Positions 11,041-21,470 of a DNA stretch of 64,000 nt are shown in pieces (within the stretch, counting starts at the first letter, position 1; the number at the start of each line of letters is the position of its first letter). The stretch spans positions 3,681,513 through 3,745,512 of the forward strand of contig NZ_CP119572.1 of the NCBI RefSeq assembly GCF_029278605.1, read 5' to 3'. The notes beneath the pieces were generated by a model. The model saw only the letters and a list, made by a program, of their open reading frames with translations. It did no database searches and was not told the DNA's origin. Origin of the DNA: Cupriavidus sp. WKF15. GTDB taxonomy: Bacteria; Pseudomonadota; Gammaproteobacteria; Burkholderiales; Burkholderiaceae. A program made the position numbers and the translations under genes.

Positions 11041-11490
11041 TCAGTCGTCGTGATGGTGGTGCTTGTGCTTCTTGTACTTGTAGTGGTCATCGCCATAGTA
11101 GCGGCGGTCATTTTCATACGAGTTGCTGCGCGAGACATTTCCGCCCAGCGCCGCGCCCGCGCCACCGCCCACGGCCGCGCCAACAAGGCCGCCCGCGCGG
11201 CCGCCCATGGCGTTGCCCGCCGCCGTGCCTGCACCACCGCCCAGCGCACCGCCAATGATGGCACCCGTGCGCTCGCGTCGGTTGGACGTCACCGCCCCAC
11301 CCGCACCGCCGCCGACGGCACCGCCGATCACGGCACCGGTGCTGCCGCCCAGTGCGCCGCCTACAGCCGCCCCTGCGACGCCGCCGAGGGCGCCGCCAAG
11401 GGCATTGTTCATATCGCTCGCGAACGCCGGCAGCGCGGACGCCGCCAGGGCGATAGCCAGGGTCATGTTGCGAACGGGATGGCGAGACAT
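11041..11490 (-). CDS. Exported glycine-zipper protein with His-rich tail
   Basis: 149 aa. The signal peptide covers residues 1-24 (MTLAIALAASALPAFA). The mature protein is dominated by small-residue GxxxG-type repeats (GGALGGVAGAAVGGALGG, GAVIGGAVGGGAGGAV, GAIIGGALGGGAG), the glycine-zipper pattern of outer-membrane and pore-associated proteins. The last about 30 residues change to charged and aromatic sequence, ending HYKYKKHKHHHHDD, a likely metal-binding cluster. The start at 11490 is supported by AGGA seven bases upstream; an upstream in-frame ATG would put a charged stretch before the signal peptide. Low-complexity codon use makes function assignment unsafe; an envelope location is the only confident inference. 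Confidence 0.85.
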   Translation of the reverse strand: MSRHPVRNMTLAIALAASALPAFASDMNNALGGALGGVAGAAVGGALGGSTGAVIGGAVGGGAGGAVTSNRRERTGAIIGGALGGGAGTAAGNAMGGRAGGLVGAAVGGGAGAALGGNVSRSNSYENDRRYYGDDHYKYKKHKHHHHDD

Positions 11491-11641
11491 ATCGTTTCCT
11501 TTCTTTGCCATGTTGTGCCGCAAGTGTAGAGAACGAGCCCCGGCCTTGCTGTAACCACGTGTAAAGCCATGTAACCCGCTGCTGAAACGTCTGATTCGTG
11601 CGACAACATAGCGTATCGGTGGCGATTTCGGCGCCTGGAAT

Positions 11642-11669
11642 GAAAACGGGCAACCCTAAGGTTGCCCGT
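11642..11669 (-). terminator. Terminator after ybdD
   Basis: ACGGGCAACC (11646-11655) pairs with GGTTGCCCGT (11660-11669), four-base loop, followed on the minus strand by TTTTC. It ends the cstA-ybdD transcript. Confidence 0.75.
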
Positions 11670-11693
11670 GCTGTCAGTGCCGGCCGGTACGTT

Positions 11694-11888
11694 TTAGCAG
11701 CACTTGCCCTGTCCGCCGCCATAGCGCGCTTCCTGGCGTTCGCGGAAGAATTCCTCGTAAGTCATTGGCGCGCGATCCGGGTGGGTGCTTTCCATGTGGG
11801 CCACATAGGTCTGGTAGTCGGGCAGGCCAACCATCAGCCGCAGCGACTGCCCGAGATAGCGTCCCATCGTTCCCAGTTGTTCCAGCAT
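11694..11888 (-). CDS. YbdD/YjiX family small protein
   Basis: 64 aa, the normal size for this DUF466 family. Conserved features: LGQSLRLMVGLPDYQTYV, HMESTHPDRAPMTYEEFF, RERQEARYGGG, and a terminal double cysteine (GKCC) as in the E. coli homologues. The gene lies 25 bases after cstA on the same strand. This pairing is near-universal with CstA-type peptide/pyruvate carriers, and in E. coli the small partner is needed for full pyruvate uptake. It probably modulates CstA from the cytoplasmic side. Not assigned ybdD or yjiX specifically because the two cannot be told apart here. Confidence 0.93.
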   Translation of the reverse strand: MLEQLGTMGRYLGQSLRLMVGLPDYQTYVAHMESTHPDRAPMTYEEFFRERQEARYGGGQGKCC

Positions 11889-11913
11889 GGCGGGCTCCTT
11901 CTGCTTCAGCGGA

Positions 11914-13986
11914 TCAGGATTGTGCCGAGGCGGCCGCCGGCAGCGGCTCGAACGGCGTTTCCCTGTCGGTCGGGCGGCTCGCGGTGCGCGCCTGCATCGC
12001 GGTCTTGAAGCCGTAGACCACGATCGACAGCACCACGAACATGAACAGCGCGCACAGGCCGGCGTCCAGGTAGTCATTGAAGACGATGCGGTGCATCTGC
12101 TCCATGCTCTTGGCCGGGGCCAGCACCTTGCCTTCGGCGATGGCGGCGCTGAACTTGCCGGCGTGGGTCAGGAAGCTGACCTTCGGATCGGCATCGAACA
12201 GCTTTTGCCAGCCGGCGGTCAGCGTGCAGATCAGCAGCCAGACGGTCGGCAGCAGCGTCACCCAGGCGTACTGGCCGCGCTTCATCTTGACCAGCACACA
12301 AGTGCCGAGCACCAGCGCCACGGCGGCCAGCATCTGGTTGGAGATGCCGAACAGCGGCCACAGCGTGTTGATGCCGCCCAGCGGATCGACCACGCCCTGG
12401 TACAGGAAGTAGCCCCAGGCCGCCACGGTCAGCGCGGTGGCGATCAGGTTGGCCGGCAGTGAGTCGGTGCGGCGCATGCTCGGCACGAAGCTGCCCAGCA
12501 GGTCCTGCAGCATGAAGCGGCCGGCGCGGGTGCCCGCGTCGACGGCGGTCAGGATGAACAGCGCCTCGAACAGGATCGCGAAGTGGTACCAGAAGGCCAT
12601 CATGGCCTGGCCGCCCACCACCTGGTGCAGGATGTGGGCGATGCCCACGGCCAGCGTCGGCGCGCCGCCGGCGCGCGAGATGATGGTGTTCTCGCCAACG
12701 TCCTTGGCGGTCTGGATCAGCACGTCAGGGGTGATTACGAAGCCCCAGTTCGACACGGCCTGCGCCACGGCTTCCGGCGAGGTGCCGATCACGGCGCTCG
12801 GGCTGTTCATCGCGAAGTAGACGCCCGGCTCGATCACCGAGGCGGCCACCAGCGCCATGATGGCGACGAAGGACTCGGCCAGCATCGCACCATAGCCGAT
12901 GAAGCGCGCGTGGCTTTCATTCTCCAGCAGCTTGGGCGTGGTGCCCGACGAGATCAGCGCGTGGAAGCCCGACACCGCGCCGCAGGCAATGGTGATGAAG
13001 AGGAACGGGAACAGGTTGCCCGACCACACCGGTCCGCCGCCCTTGGCGAACTGCGTGAAGGCCGGCATCTTGAGTTCCGGCGCGACGATCAGGATGCCGA
13101 TGGCCAGCGCGATGATGGTGCCGATCTTCAGGAAGGTCGACAGGTAGTCGCGCGGGGCCAGCAGCAGCCACACCGGCAGCACGGCAGCGATGAAGCCGTA
13201 GATGATCAGCATCCAGGTCAGCGCCTTGCCGTCATACGTGAACAGCGGCGCCAGCACGGCGCTTTCATGCACGTACTGGCCGCCGATGATGGCGAGCATC
13301 AGCAGCACGAAGCCGATCACCGACACCTCGCCGATGCGGCCCGGGCGGATGTAGCGCGTGTAGATGCCCATGAACAGCGCGATGGGGATGGTCACCGCCA
13401 CCGTGAACGTCCCCCACGGCGAGCCCGCCAGCGCCTTCACCACGATCAGCGCCAGCACCGCCAGGATGATGATCATGATCATGAAGCAGCCGAACAGCGC
13501 GATCATGCCCGGCACCGTGCCCATCTCGGACTTGACCAGGTCGCCCAGCGAGCGGCCGTCGCGGCGCGTGGAAATGAACAGCACCATGAAGTCCTGCACC
13601 GCACCGGCGAACACCACGCCGGCCAGGATCCACAGCATGCCCGGCATATACCCCATCTGCGCGGCCAGCACGGGGCCGACCAGCGGGCCGGCGCCGGCGA
13701 TGGCGGCGAAGTGGTGGCCGAACAGCACCGCCTTGTTGGTCGGCACGTAGTCCAGGCCGTCGTTGTGGCGCCAGGCCGGGGTCATGCGTTTCGGGTCGAG
13801 CTGCATCACCTTGTCGGCGATGAAGCGGCTGTAGTAGCGGTAGGCGATCAGGTAGATGCAGAGCGCGGCAACCACGATCCACAGCGCACTGACAGCCTCG
13901 CCGCGCGACAGCGCGACCGTGGCGAAGGCAAAGGCGCCGAGGACGGCGACGGCCAGCCACACCAGGTGTTCTCCGATGCGATTCAT
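11914..13986 (-). CDS. cstA: CstA family carrier (pyruvate/peptide, carbon starvation protein)
   Basis: 690 aa integral inner-membrane protein with about 16-18 hydrophobic segments. Family signatures include YRYYSRFIADKVMQLDP near the N-terminus, HHFAAIAGAGPLVGPVLAAQ, VFAGAVQDFMVLFISTRR, ACGAVSGFHALISSGTTPK and GGINTLWPLFGISNQMLAA. In E. coli CstA and BtsT take up pyruvate with protons, and CstA also affects peptide uptake during starvation. The start MNRIGEHLVW at 13986 has a GGAG upstream; a much longer upstream reading frame lacks conserved sequence. It is co-transcribed with the YbdD-like gene and divergent from a Cache-domain histidine kinase, which probably controls it. Confidence 0.95.
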   Translation of the reverse strand: MNRIGEHLVWLAVAVLGAFAFATVALSRGEAVSALWIVVAALCIYLIAYRYYSRFIADKVMQLDPKRMTPAWRHNDGLDYVPTNKAVLFGHHFAAIAGAGPLVGPVLAAQMGYMPGMLWILAGVVFAGAVQDFMVLFISTRRDGRSLGDLVKSEMGTVPGMIALFGCFMIMIIILAVLALIVVKALAGSPWGTFTVAVTIPIALFMGIYTRYIRPGRIGEVSVIGFVLLMLAIIGGQYVHESAVLAPLFTYDGKALTWMLIIYGFIAAVLPVWLLLAPRDYLSTFLKIGTIIALAIGILIVAPELKMPAFTQFAKGGGPVWSGNLFPFLFITIACGAVSGFHALISSGTTPKLLENESHARFIGYGAMLAESFVAIMALVAASVIEPGVYFAMNSPSAVIGTSPEAVAQAVSNWGFVITPDVLIQTAKDVGENTIISRAGGAPTLAVGIAHILHQVVGGQAMMAFWYHFAILFEALFILTAVDAGTRAGRFMLQDLLGSFVPSMRRTDSLPANLIATALTVAAWGYFLYQGVVDPLGGINTLWPLFGISNQMLAAVALVLGTCVLVKMKRGQYAWVTLLPTVWLLICTLTAGWQKLFDADPKVSFLTHAGKFSAAIAEGKVLAPAKSMEQMHRIVFNDYLDAGLCALFMFVVLSIVVYGFKTAMQARTASRPTDRETPFEPLPAAASAQS

Positions 13987-14180
13987 AGTGAAGGTCTCCT
14001 CAGACCGGGATTTCGATAGCCTGCGGCGGCGAAGGACTGGTAACTGGCAGGGTCCCGGCGGCGCGGCGGTGGGCGCGCGCCTGAGGCGGGCAGCGGGGCA
14101 ATCCGGCGGTGAAGGCGTCTCCTGGGATCTGGCTGCTGCTCGCCCGGTTCGTGTCGTTTCCGGATCTCGTCTGGCAGGCA

Positions 14181-14212
14181 GGCGATGCACCATCCGGGTA
14201 GGCGATGCACCA
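14181..14212. promoter_or_regulatory. Twin direct repeat in cstA/kinase intergenic region
   Basis: GGCGATGCACCA occurs at 14181-14192 and again at 14201-14212, exactly 20 bases apart (two helical turns). The spacing puts both on one DNA face, as expected for a regulator bound as tandem protomers. It is 195-226 bases from the cstA start and 180-211 from the kinase start. Confidence 0.55.
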
Positions 14213-14298
14213 GCTGCGTGGCCGCGTGCGCCCTGCTGGGGCAGTTCTCGCGTCCGGCGTGTAGTATTGACACCCGCCATACCCCGCACAAGCGCGGA

Positions 14299-14330
14299 AC
14301 TACGCAGCACTTCTGCGTAGTACTACGCAG
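14299..14330. promoter_or_regulatory. Perfect 18-bp palindrome plus third half-site
   Basis: CTGCGTAGTACTACGCAG at 14313-14330 is its own reverse complement. A further half-site ACTACGCAG lies at 14299-14307, so half-sites alternate in orientation three times within 32 bases. It is 61 bases before the kinase start codon and is a likely operator for a dimeric regulator. A promoter-like TTGACA lies at 14267-14272 without a convincing -10. Confidence 0.6.
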
Positions 14331-14391
14331 ATCGACGGTGGCATGCCGCCTGCGCGGCATCGGTGTTTACCCCCGGTCGTCCGGTTCATGT

Positions 14392-15798
14392 ATGAAACTC
14401 CGCCAGAAGATCCTGTTGCTCGCCGTGGCGCCGCTGGCGGTGGCCATGCTGGGCATCGCGCTTGCCGTGCGTTTCCAGGCGACGCAGCTGGCCCAGCACG
14501 AGCGCACGCTGGTCGAGTCCGCCTATCTCCAGAGCAAGGAAACCGAACTGCGCCACTACGTAGAACTGGCGCAAAGCGCGATCGCGCCGATGGTGCGTTC
14601 GGGCCGCACCGACGCCGCCACGCGCCAGGCCGCCATGGACGCGCTGGCGCGGCTCGACTACGGGCCCGATGGCTATTTCTTCCTGTATGACTTGCAGGGC
14701 CGCAACCTGATGCACCCACGCCAGCCGGAACTGGTCGGGCAGGACTTGTGGACGCTGCGCGATCCGCAGGGCGCCCTCACCATCCAGAAGCTGATCGCGG
14801 CGGCGAAGGCGGGGGGCGGCTCGGTGCGCTACCTGTGGAAAAAGCCGTCGTCGCAGCAGCTCGCGCCCAAGCTCGGCTACGTCGTGGCCGTGCCGGAATG
14901 GGGCTGGATGCTCGGCACCGGCATCTACCTGGACGATGTGGAAAGCACGCTGCGCCAGCTCGACGCGCGCGCCGCGACCGATATCCGCGAGACCATGGCG
15001 TGGATCGGCGTGATCGCCGCGGTCAGCATCCTGCTGGTAGCGGCCAGCGGCCTGGCTCTCAATATCAGCGAGCACCGCGAGGCCGATGCCAAGCTGCGCC
15101 AACTCGCCCAGCGCGTGGTGCAGTCCCAGGAAGAGGAACGCGCGCGGCTGTCGCGCGAACTCCATGACGGCATCAGCCAGTTGCTGGTGTCGGTCAAGCT
15201 GGTGCTGGAAGCGGCTGCCAACCGGCTGCGCCTGGCGCCGGCGGAAGGCGCGGCGGTGGCGCCGGTGCTCGGCATGGCGCTGAACCGGCTCGACACGGTG
15301 TTCAACGAGGTACGGCGCGTGGCACGCAACCTGCGCCCCGCGCTGCTCGATGATCTCGGCATCTTTGCCGCCCTGCAGCACCTGGCGCGCGAGATGCAGG
15401 CCGGCAGCCAGCTGCAGATCAGCGTGGCCCAGGCCGGCACGCCGCGTGAGCTGCCCGACGAGCAGGCCACCGCGCTGTACCGGATCGTGCAGGAAGCGCT
15501 GACCAATGTCGAACGCCATGCCGGCGCCCGCAAAGTGACCGTGGCGCTGGCATTCGATCCGGACGCGACGCGCCTGACGGTGCGCGACGACGGCTGCGGT
15601 TTTGACGTGGCCCGCATGCAGGTCGATCCGCGGCGCGGCATCGGCCTGCGCAACCTGCGCGAGCGCATCGCGGCGCTGGGCGGTCAGTTCGGCATAGTTT
15701 CGGGCATTGGCGGCACCGAACTGCAGGCGGTCCTGCCGCTCGCGAAATTGCCGGCCCGGCCCACCGCTCCCCTCCCCGCGGATTCTTCGCAGTCATGA
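14392..15798 (+). CDS. Cache-domain sensor histidine kinase (NarX/UhpB-type transmitter)
   Basis: 468 aa. Membrane segment 1 at about residues 7-27, a periplasmic single Cache domain (about 35-195; LDYGPDGYFFLYDLQGRN, MHPRQPELVGQDLW, PEWGWMLGTGIYLDDVE), membrane segment 2 (about 203-225), then a HisKA_3 dimerisation domain with the phospho-acceptor His258 in SRELHDGISQ, and a HATPase domain with EALTNVERHAGA, RDDGCGFD and GIGLRNLRERIAALGG. Cache domains of this subtype bind small organic acids in several characterised sensors. It overlaps the response regulator by four bases (ATGA) and is divergent from cstA, so sensing of pyruvate or a related acid is a reasonable inference, not shown. Confidence 0.93.
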   Translation: MKLRQKILLLAVAPLAVAMLGIALAVRFQATQLAQHERTLVESAYLQSKETELRHYVELAQSAIAPMVRSGRTDAATRQAAMDALARLDYGPDGYFFLYDLQGRNLMHPRQPELVGQDLWTLRDPQGALTIQKLIAAAKAGGGSVRYLWKKPSSQQLAPKLGYVVAVPEWGWMLGTGIYLDDVESTLRQLDARAATDIRETMAWIGVIAAVSILLVAASGLALNISEHREADAKLRQLAQRVVQSQEEERARLSRELHDGISQLLVSVKLVLEAAANRLRLAPAEGAAVAPVLGMALNRLDTVFNEVRRVARNLRPALLDDLGIFAALQHLAREMQAGSQLQISVAQAGTPRELPDEQATALYRIVQEALTNVERHAGARKVTVALAFDPDATRLTVRDDGCGFDVARMQVDPRRGIGLRNLRERIAALGGQFGIVSGIGGTELQAVLPLAKLPARPTAPLPADSSQS

Positions 15799-16490
15799 CC
15801 CATATTCCTGACCCGGCCGACATGGCGGAACCCGTTGCCGCGCCCGCGCGCGTGCTGCTGATCGACGACCATGCGCTGGTTCGGGATGGCATGCGCATGC
15901 ACCTGGCGCTGCAGCCCGGCCTGCGCGTCGTGGGCGAGGCCGATGGCGGCGAGGCGGCGCTGGCCTGGCTGGATCGTGCCGGCGAGCCGGAGCGCCCGGA
16001 CCTGGTCATTACTGACATCGGCATGCGCGGCATGGGCGGCATTGCCCTGACCGCCGCGCTGCACGAGCAGTACCCGGAAATCGCCGTGCTGGTGGTGAGC
16101 ATGCACGACAACCTGGAATACGCGCGCCAGGCCGTGCGTGCCGGCGCGCGTGGCTATGTGCTCAAGGATGCGCCGGCGGACGAACTGATGGCCGCCATCC
16201 AGGCCGTGCTGGCCGGACGCGTGTTCTATAGCGCGCGTATCGCGCGCGGCATGGCTGAACAGGCGCCCGCAGCGGATCCGCTGGACGCCCTGACCCGGCG
16301 CGAGCGTGACATCCTTGGCTGCATCGGCGAGGGCATGGCGAACAAGGAGATTGCCGCGCGGCTCGGTGTGTCGGTGCGCACGGTGGAAACCCACCGGCTC
16401 AACCTCAAGCGCAAGCTGGGCATCGAGGGCCGGGCGGGGTTGGTGAAGTACGCGGTGGAGCAGTCGGGGGGAGAGGGCGAGGCGGGATAA
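15795..16490 (+). CDS. LuxR/NarL-type response regulator
   Basis: 231 aa. The receiver domain (residues about 19-140) has the acidic pair IDDH, phospho-acceptor Asp74 in LVITDIGMRGMGG, the conserved Ser/Thr (VVSMHDN) and Lys in YVLKDAP. The C-terminal helix-turn-helix of the GerE/LuxR class follows: LTRRERDILGCIGEGMANKE, IAARLGVSVRTVETHRLNLK. The start overlaps the kinase stop, so the pair is translated together. The obvious targets are the divergent cstA-ybdD operon and possibly pckG, which lies convergently 101 bases downstream. The palindrome and direct repeats upstream of the kinase are candidate binding sites. Confidence 0.94.
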   Translation: MTHIPDPADMAEPVAAPARVLLIDDHALVRDGMRMHLALQPGLRVVGEADGGEAALAWLDRAGEPERPDLVITDIGMRGMGGIALTAALHEQYPEIAVLVVSMHDNLEYARQAVRAGARGYVLKDAPADELMAAIQAVLAGRVFYSARIARGMAEQAPAADPLDALTRRERDILGCIGEGMANKEIAARLGVSVRTVETHRLNLKRKLGIEGRAGLVKYAVEQSGGEGEAG

Positions 16491-16497
16491 CCGGAAG

Positions 16498-16515
16498 TTA
16501 TCCACAGTATCCACA
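16498..16515 (+). other. Tandem DnaA-box-like 9-mers
   Basis: TTATCCACA (16498-16506, perfect consensus) is followed directly by GTATCCACA (16507-16515, one mismatch). It lies in the convergent gap between the response regulator and pckG, about 47 kb from oriC. Confidence 0.5.
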
Positions 16516-16546
16516 GGCTGACTCGGCGACTCGCCACGCTCCCGGG

Positions 16547-16569
16547 CCCTCTCCCGCTGCGGGAGAGGG
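16547..16569. repeat. REP-like GC-rich hairpin
   Basis: CCCTCTCCCG (16547-16556) pairs perfectly with CGGGAGAGGG (16560-16569) around a three-base loop, with no U tract. It sits between two convergent genes and probably blocks read-through or protects mRNA ends. A one-armed relative (GCGGGAGAGGGG) is present near 19983. Confidence 0.55.
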
Positions 16570-16591
16570 AGTGCCATGGCTGGCCGGGTGC

Positions 16592-18448
<1,857 letters not shown>

Positions 18449-18917
18449 ACGGCAACTCCAAATGTGTAAAGGGAAGGAAGGGGGAAATCTTTTCAAAGCC
18501 CGGCCTGAGGCCAGCCAGGCCGGTGCTCGTCGCCGCGCCTCGTTGGCGCTCATCGGCGACTCGCACCGGTCGTCACATCCCGTTACAACTCCTCTGCGGC
18601 CCAGGCAACGCAAAGGGTCGCGGCAGTCCCTGCGCCTGCGCTAAAGTTGCGCTTCGCCCGCGCGGGGCCAGGCGGGCTTTGTCCGACGGCGCCGGGTGTC
18701 GGGAGCGAGGCTCAACCGACCATTCCTGGCGACACCGGAGCGGGCAAGGATACCACTGCTGCACCCTGCTGTTTTTTGCTGCGCAGCATTGCGAATCATG
18801 GATTGACGCATGGATTGTGCCGGGCCGGGATGGCCGACAATAGCGCTTGCGGCGCGCGTTCCGTTGCCGCGAGCACACATCCCGGGTCACAAGGCCAGCC
18901 GACAAAAAGAGTTTCCG
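18449..18917. other. Intergenic region, pckG to 2-hydroxyacid dehydrogenase
   Basis: 469 bases between divergent genes. I see no protein-like reading frame, no strong hairpin and no convincing promoter pair. Both genes must be transcribed outward from here, so promoters are presumably present but not recognisable by eye. Confidence 0.5.
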
Positions 18918-19943
18918 ATGAAGATTGCTGTACTCGACGATTACCAGGATGCCGTGCGCAAGCTGCCCTGCTTCAGCCTGCTGGAAGGACACGACGTCAA
19001 GGTGTTCAACAACACCGTCAAGGGCGTGGGCCAGCTGGCCGCGCGCCTGTCGGACGTGGAGGCGGTCGTACTGATCCGCGAACGCACGCGCATCACGCGC
19101 CAGCTCCTCGAAAAGCTGCCCAAGCTGAAGATCATCAGCCAGACCGGGCGCGTCGGCGTCGCGCCGGACACGCATATCGATGTCGAGGCGTGCACCGACC
19201 GCGGCGTGGCGGTGCTGGAGGGCGTCGGCTCGCCGGTTGCGCCGGCCGAGCTGACCTGGGCGCTGATCATGGCAGCCCAGCGCCGCATTCCGCAGTATGT
19301 GGCGAGCCTCAAGCACGGCGCCTGGCAGCAGTCCGGCCTGAAGTCGACCACCATGCCGCCCAACTTCGGCCTGGGCCAGGTGCTGCGCGGGCAGACCCTG
19401 GGCATCTGGGGCTACGGCAAGATCGGCCGGCTGCTGGCCGGCTATGGCCGGGCCTTCGGCATGAACGTGCTGGTCTGGGGGCGCGAGGCATCGCAGGAAG
19501 CGGCGCGCGCCGATGGCCTGGCGGTCGCGGAGTCCAAAGACCAGTTTTTCGCCGACAGCGACGTGCTGTCGCTGCACCTGCGCCTGAACGACGACACGCG
19601 CGGCATCGTCAAGCTGACCGACCTGACCCGCATGAAGCCGACGGCGCTGTTCGTCAATACCAGCCGCGCCGAACTGCTGGAAGAGAACGCGCTGGTCGCG
19701 GCGCTGAACCGCGGCCGTCCCGGCATGGCGGCGGTGGACGTGTTCGAGTCCGAGCCGATCCTGCAGGGCCACGCGCTGCTGCGCATGGAAAACTGCATCT
19801 GCACGCCGCACCTGGGGTATGTGGAGCGCGACAGCTATGAGCTGTACTTCCGTACCGCGTTCCAGAACATCCTCGATGTGCTGGCCGGCCAGCACGACAG
19901 CATCGTCAACCCGAAGGCTTTGACGCCGGCGCTGTCGCGCTGA
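18918..19943 (+). CDS. D-2-hydroxyacid dehydrogenase family protein
   Basis: 341 aa NAD(P)-dependent oxidoreductase of the phosphoglycerate/glyoxylate dehydrogenase superfamily. The N-terminal substrate half begins MKIAVLDDYQDAVRKLPCF. The Rossmann motif is LGIWGYGKIGRLLAGYG (GxGxxG variant GYGKIG). Catalytic residues follow in order: Arg in VNTSRAELLEENAL, Glu in FESEPI and His in CTPHLGYV. Which hydroxyacid it reduces is not readable from sequence. The start ATG at 18918 is chosen because it begins the conserved MKIAVLDDYQ. It is followed by an MFS transporter 225 bases downstream, possibly but not certainly in the same transcript. Confidence 0.92.
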   Translation: MKIAVLDDYQDAVRKLPCFSLLEGHDVKVFNNTVKGVGQLAARLSDVEAVVLIRERTRITRQLLEKLPKLKIISQTGRVGVAPDTHIDVEACTDRGVAVLEGVGSPVAPAELTWALIMAAQRRIPQYVASLKHGAWQQSGLKSTTMPPNFGLGQVLRGQTLGIWGYGKIGRLLAGYGRAFGMNVLVWGREASQEAARADGLAVAESKDQFFADSDVLSLHLRLNDDTRGIVKLTDLTRMKPTALFVNTSRAELLEENALVAALNRGRPGMAAVDVFESEPILQGHALLRMENCICTPHLGYVERDSYELYFRTAFQNILDVLAGQHDSIVNPKALTPALSR

Positions 19944-20168
19944 CGAACCTTTCATCCACGGTTGGCGTCCCTCTGCCACTCCGCGGGAGAGGGGGGCCTG
20001 CCTAGAATCGGCTCGACAACGCCGGATACCTCCCCGCTTCGGCCGCCGCGGACGCGAATTTCGCGAAACCGCTACACTCGGGACTTCCCCAGGCGCGGGC
20101 CGCAACGGCCCGCCGCACATCCCGACAATAACAAGGCGCCAGCGCGCCACCCTTCCACCAAGGCCGGA

Positions 20169-21341
20169 ATGGACCCCAGGCTCGTGACGCTCTGCGTCGG
20201 CAATTTCATCATTGGCACCGGCGCGATGATCGTGACCGGCATGTTGAACGACATTGCCGGCGATTTCGGCCTGGGCGTGGCCAGTGCCGGCCAGCTGATC
20301 TCGGTATTTGCACTGGCCACCTGCGTGGGGGCGCCGGTATTCGCCACGCTCGGTTCGCGCATCGACCGCCGCCTGCTGCTGGCCGGTTCGCTGCTGGTCT
20401 ACGCGGTGATGCACCTGGCCGCGGCGCTGGCGCCGAATTTCGCCACGCTGATGGTGATTCGCTTCCTGACCGCGATCGGCGCTGCCATCTACACTCCGCA
20501 GACCGCTGCCACCCTGCCGCTGCTGGTCAATGCGCAGACGCGCGGGCGCGCGATCAGCTTCGTGTTCCTGGGCTGGAGCATCGCCAGCGTGGTCGGCGTG
20601 CCGCTGGGCACCTGGATCGCGAGCACGCTCGGCTGGCGCGTCAGCATGGCGATCGTGGGCGTGCTGGCGCTGCTGGTGTCGGCGGCGGTCTGGCGCGCCT
20701 TGCCGCGCGGGCTCTACGTGCCGGCCGTGGGCCGCGAGGCCTGGGGCGCGGTGCTGCGCCACCGGCCGATCCTGCTCGTGGTGGCCACCACCATGATCCA
20801 GTCGGCGGGCATGTTCACGATGTTTACCTACATTGCGCCGCTGATGCGCGATGTCCACGGCATTACCGGCGCCGCGCTGAGCCTGATGTTCCTGGCCTAC
20901 GGCGCCTGCGGGGTGTTCGGCAATGCGATGGCGGCCTCGCGCATGGACCGGATCTCGCCGAGCCGGATCGTCCGGATCACGCTGCTGACGTCGATTACGG
21001 CGCTGCTGCTGTGGCCGCTGGCGGGCCTGCACAGCGTGGCGCTGGTGCTGCTGTTCATGCTGTGGGGCGTGGGCGGGTTTGCCACCAATAGCGCGCAGCA
21101 GGCGCGGCTGGTGATGATTGCGCCGGACCGGGCCTCGGTGTCGATCTCGCTCAACTCGTCGTCGATCTACCTCGGCCAGGCGCTGGGCGCCATGGCCGGC
21201 GCGGCCATCTATACCGTGGCCGGCTCCGGTTCGCTGCACTGGGGTGCCGCGGCGCTGATGCTGGCTGCCCTGGTTATCTCGCAGCGCGCGCGGGCGCTTG
21301 GCTGCCAGTGGCCGCCGCGGCCGGCACCGCAACAGGCCTGA
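20169..21341 (+). CDS. MFS transporter (drug:H+ antiporter-like, DHA1 type)
   Basis: 390 aa with 12 predicted membrane segments. The loop between segments 2 and 3 carries GSRIDRRLLLAG, the DHA motif A. Segment 4-5 has RFLTAIGAAIYTPQTAATLP and segment 5 VVGVPLGTWIASTLGWRVSM (motif C-like). This resembles the AraJ/YdhP-type sugar or arabinose-efflux branch. The start ATG at 20169 directly precedes segment 1; a TTG about 200 bases upstream would add a 69-residue basic extension that looks non-coding. Substrate unknown. A palindrome GCGAATTTCGC and a REP-like half repeat lie in the gap upstream. Confidence 0.9.
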   Translation: MDPRLVTLCVGNFIIGTGAMIVTGMLNDIAGDFGLGVASAGQLISVFALATCVGAPVFATLGSRIDRRLLLAGSLLVYAVMHLAAALAPNFATLMVIRFLTAIGAAIYTPQTAATLPLLVNAQTRGRAISFVFLGWSIASVVGVPLGTWIASTLGWRVSMAIVGVLALLVSAAVWRALPRGLYVPAVGREAWGAVLRHRPILLVVATTMIQSAGMFTMFTYIAPLMRDVHGITGAALSLMFLAYGACGVFGNAMAASRMDRISPSRIVRITLLTSITALLLWPLAGLHSVALVLLFMLWGVGGFATNSAQQARLVMIAPDRASVSISLNSSSIYLGQALGAMAGAAIYTVAGSGSLHWGAAALMLAALVISQRARALGCQWPPRPAPQQA

Positions 21342-21382
21342 GCGGATCCCGGACCCGCTTCAGCGGGGTTTCGTTCCACAGC

Positions 21383-21450
21383 TTTTCCACAGTGTTGTCC
21401 AACGCACTGTCCACCAACTGTTCCCTGCGTTATCCACGGAGTTATCCACA
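21383..21450 (+). other. Cluster of three DnaA-box-like 9-mers
   Basis: TTTTCCACA (21383-21391), TTATCCACG (21430-21438) and TTATCCACA (21442-21450, perfect). The last two are 12 bases apart start to start. Further weaker matches (TTGTCC, CTGTCCACC) lie between them. The cluster fills the gap between the MFS and MOSC genes, about 42 kb from oriC, and could titrate DnaA or control the MOSC gene. Confidence 0.6.
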
Positions 21451-21470
21451 ACTCCTGCAGCGGGGGCATC

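Noticed and set aside
12583..14019. Plus-strand His/Asp-rich open frame opposite cstA
   Set aside because: Mirror image of the membrane protein coding sequence; histidine richness comes from GTG and ATG codons read backwards.
14261..14290. Sigma-70 promoter at TTGACA (14267-14272)
   Set aside because: No -10 hexamer at 16-18 bases on the plus strand, so not listed as a promoter.
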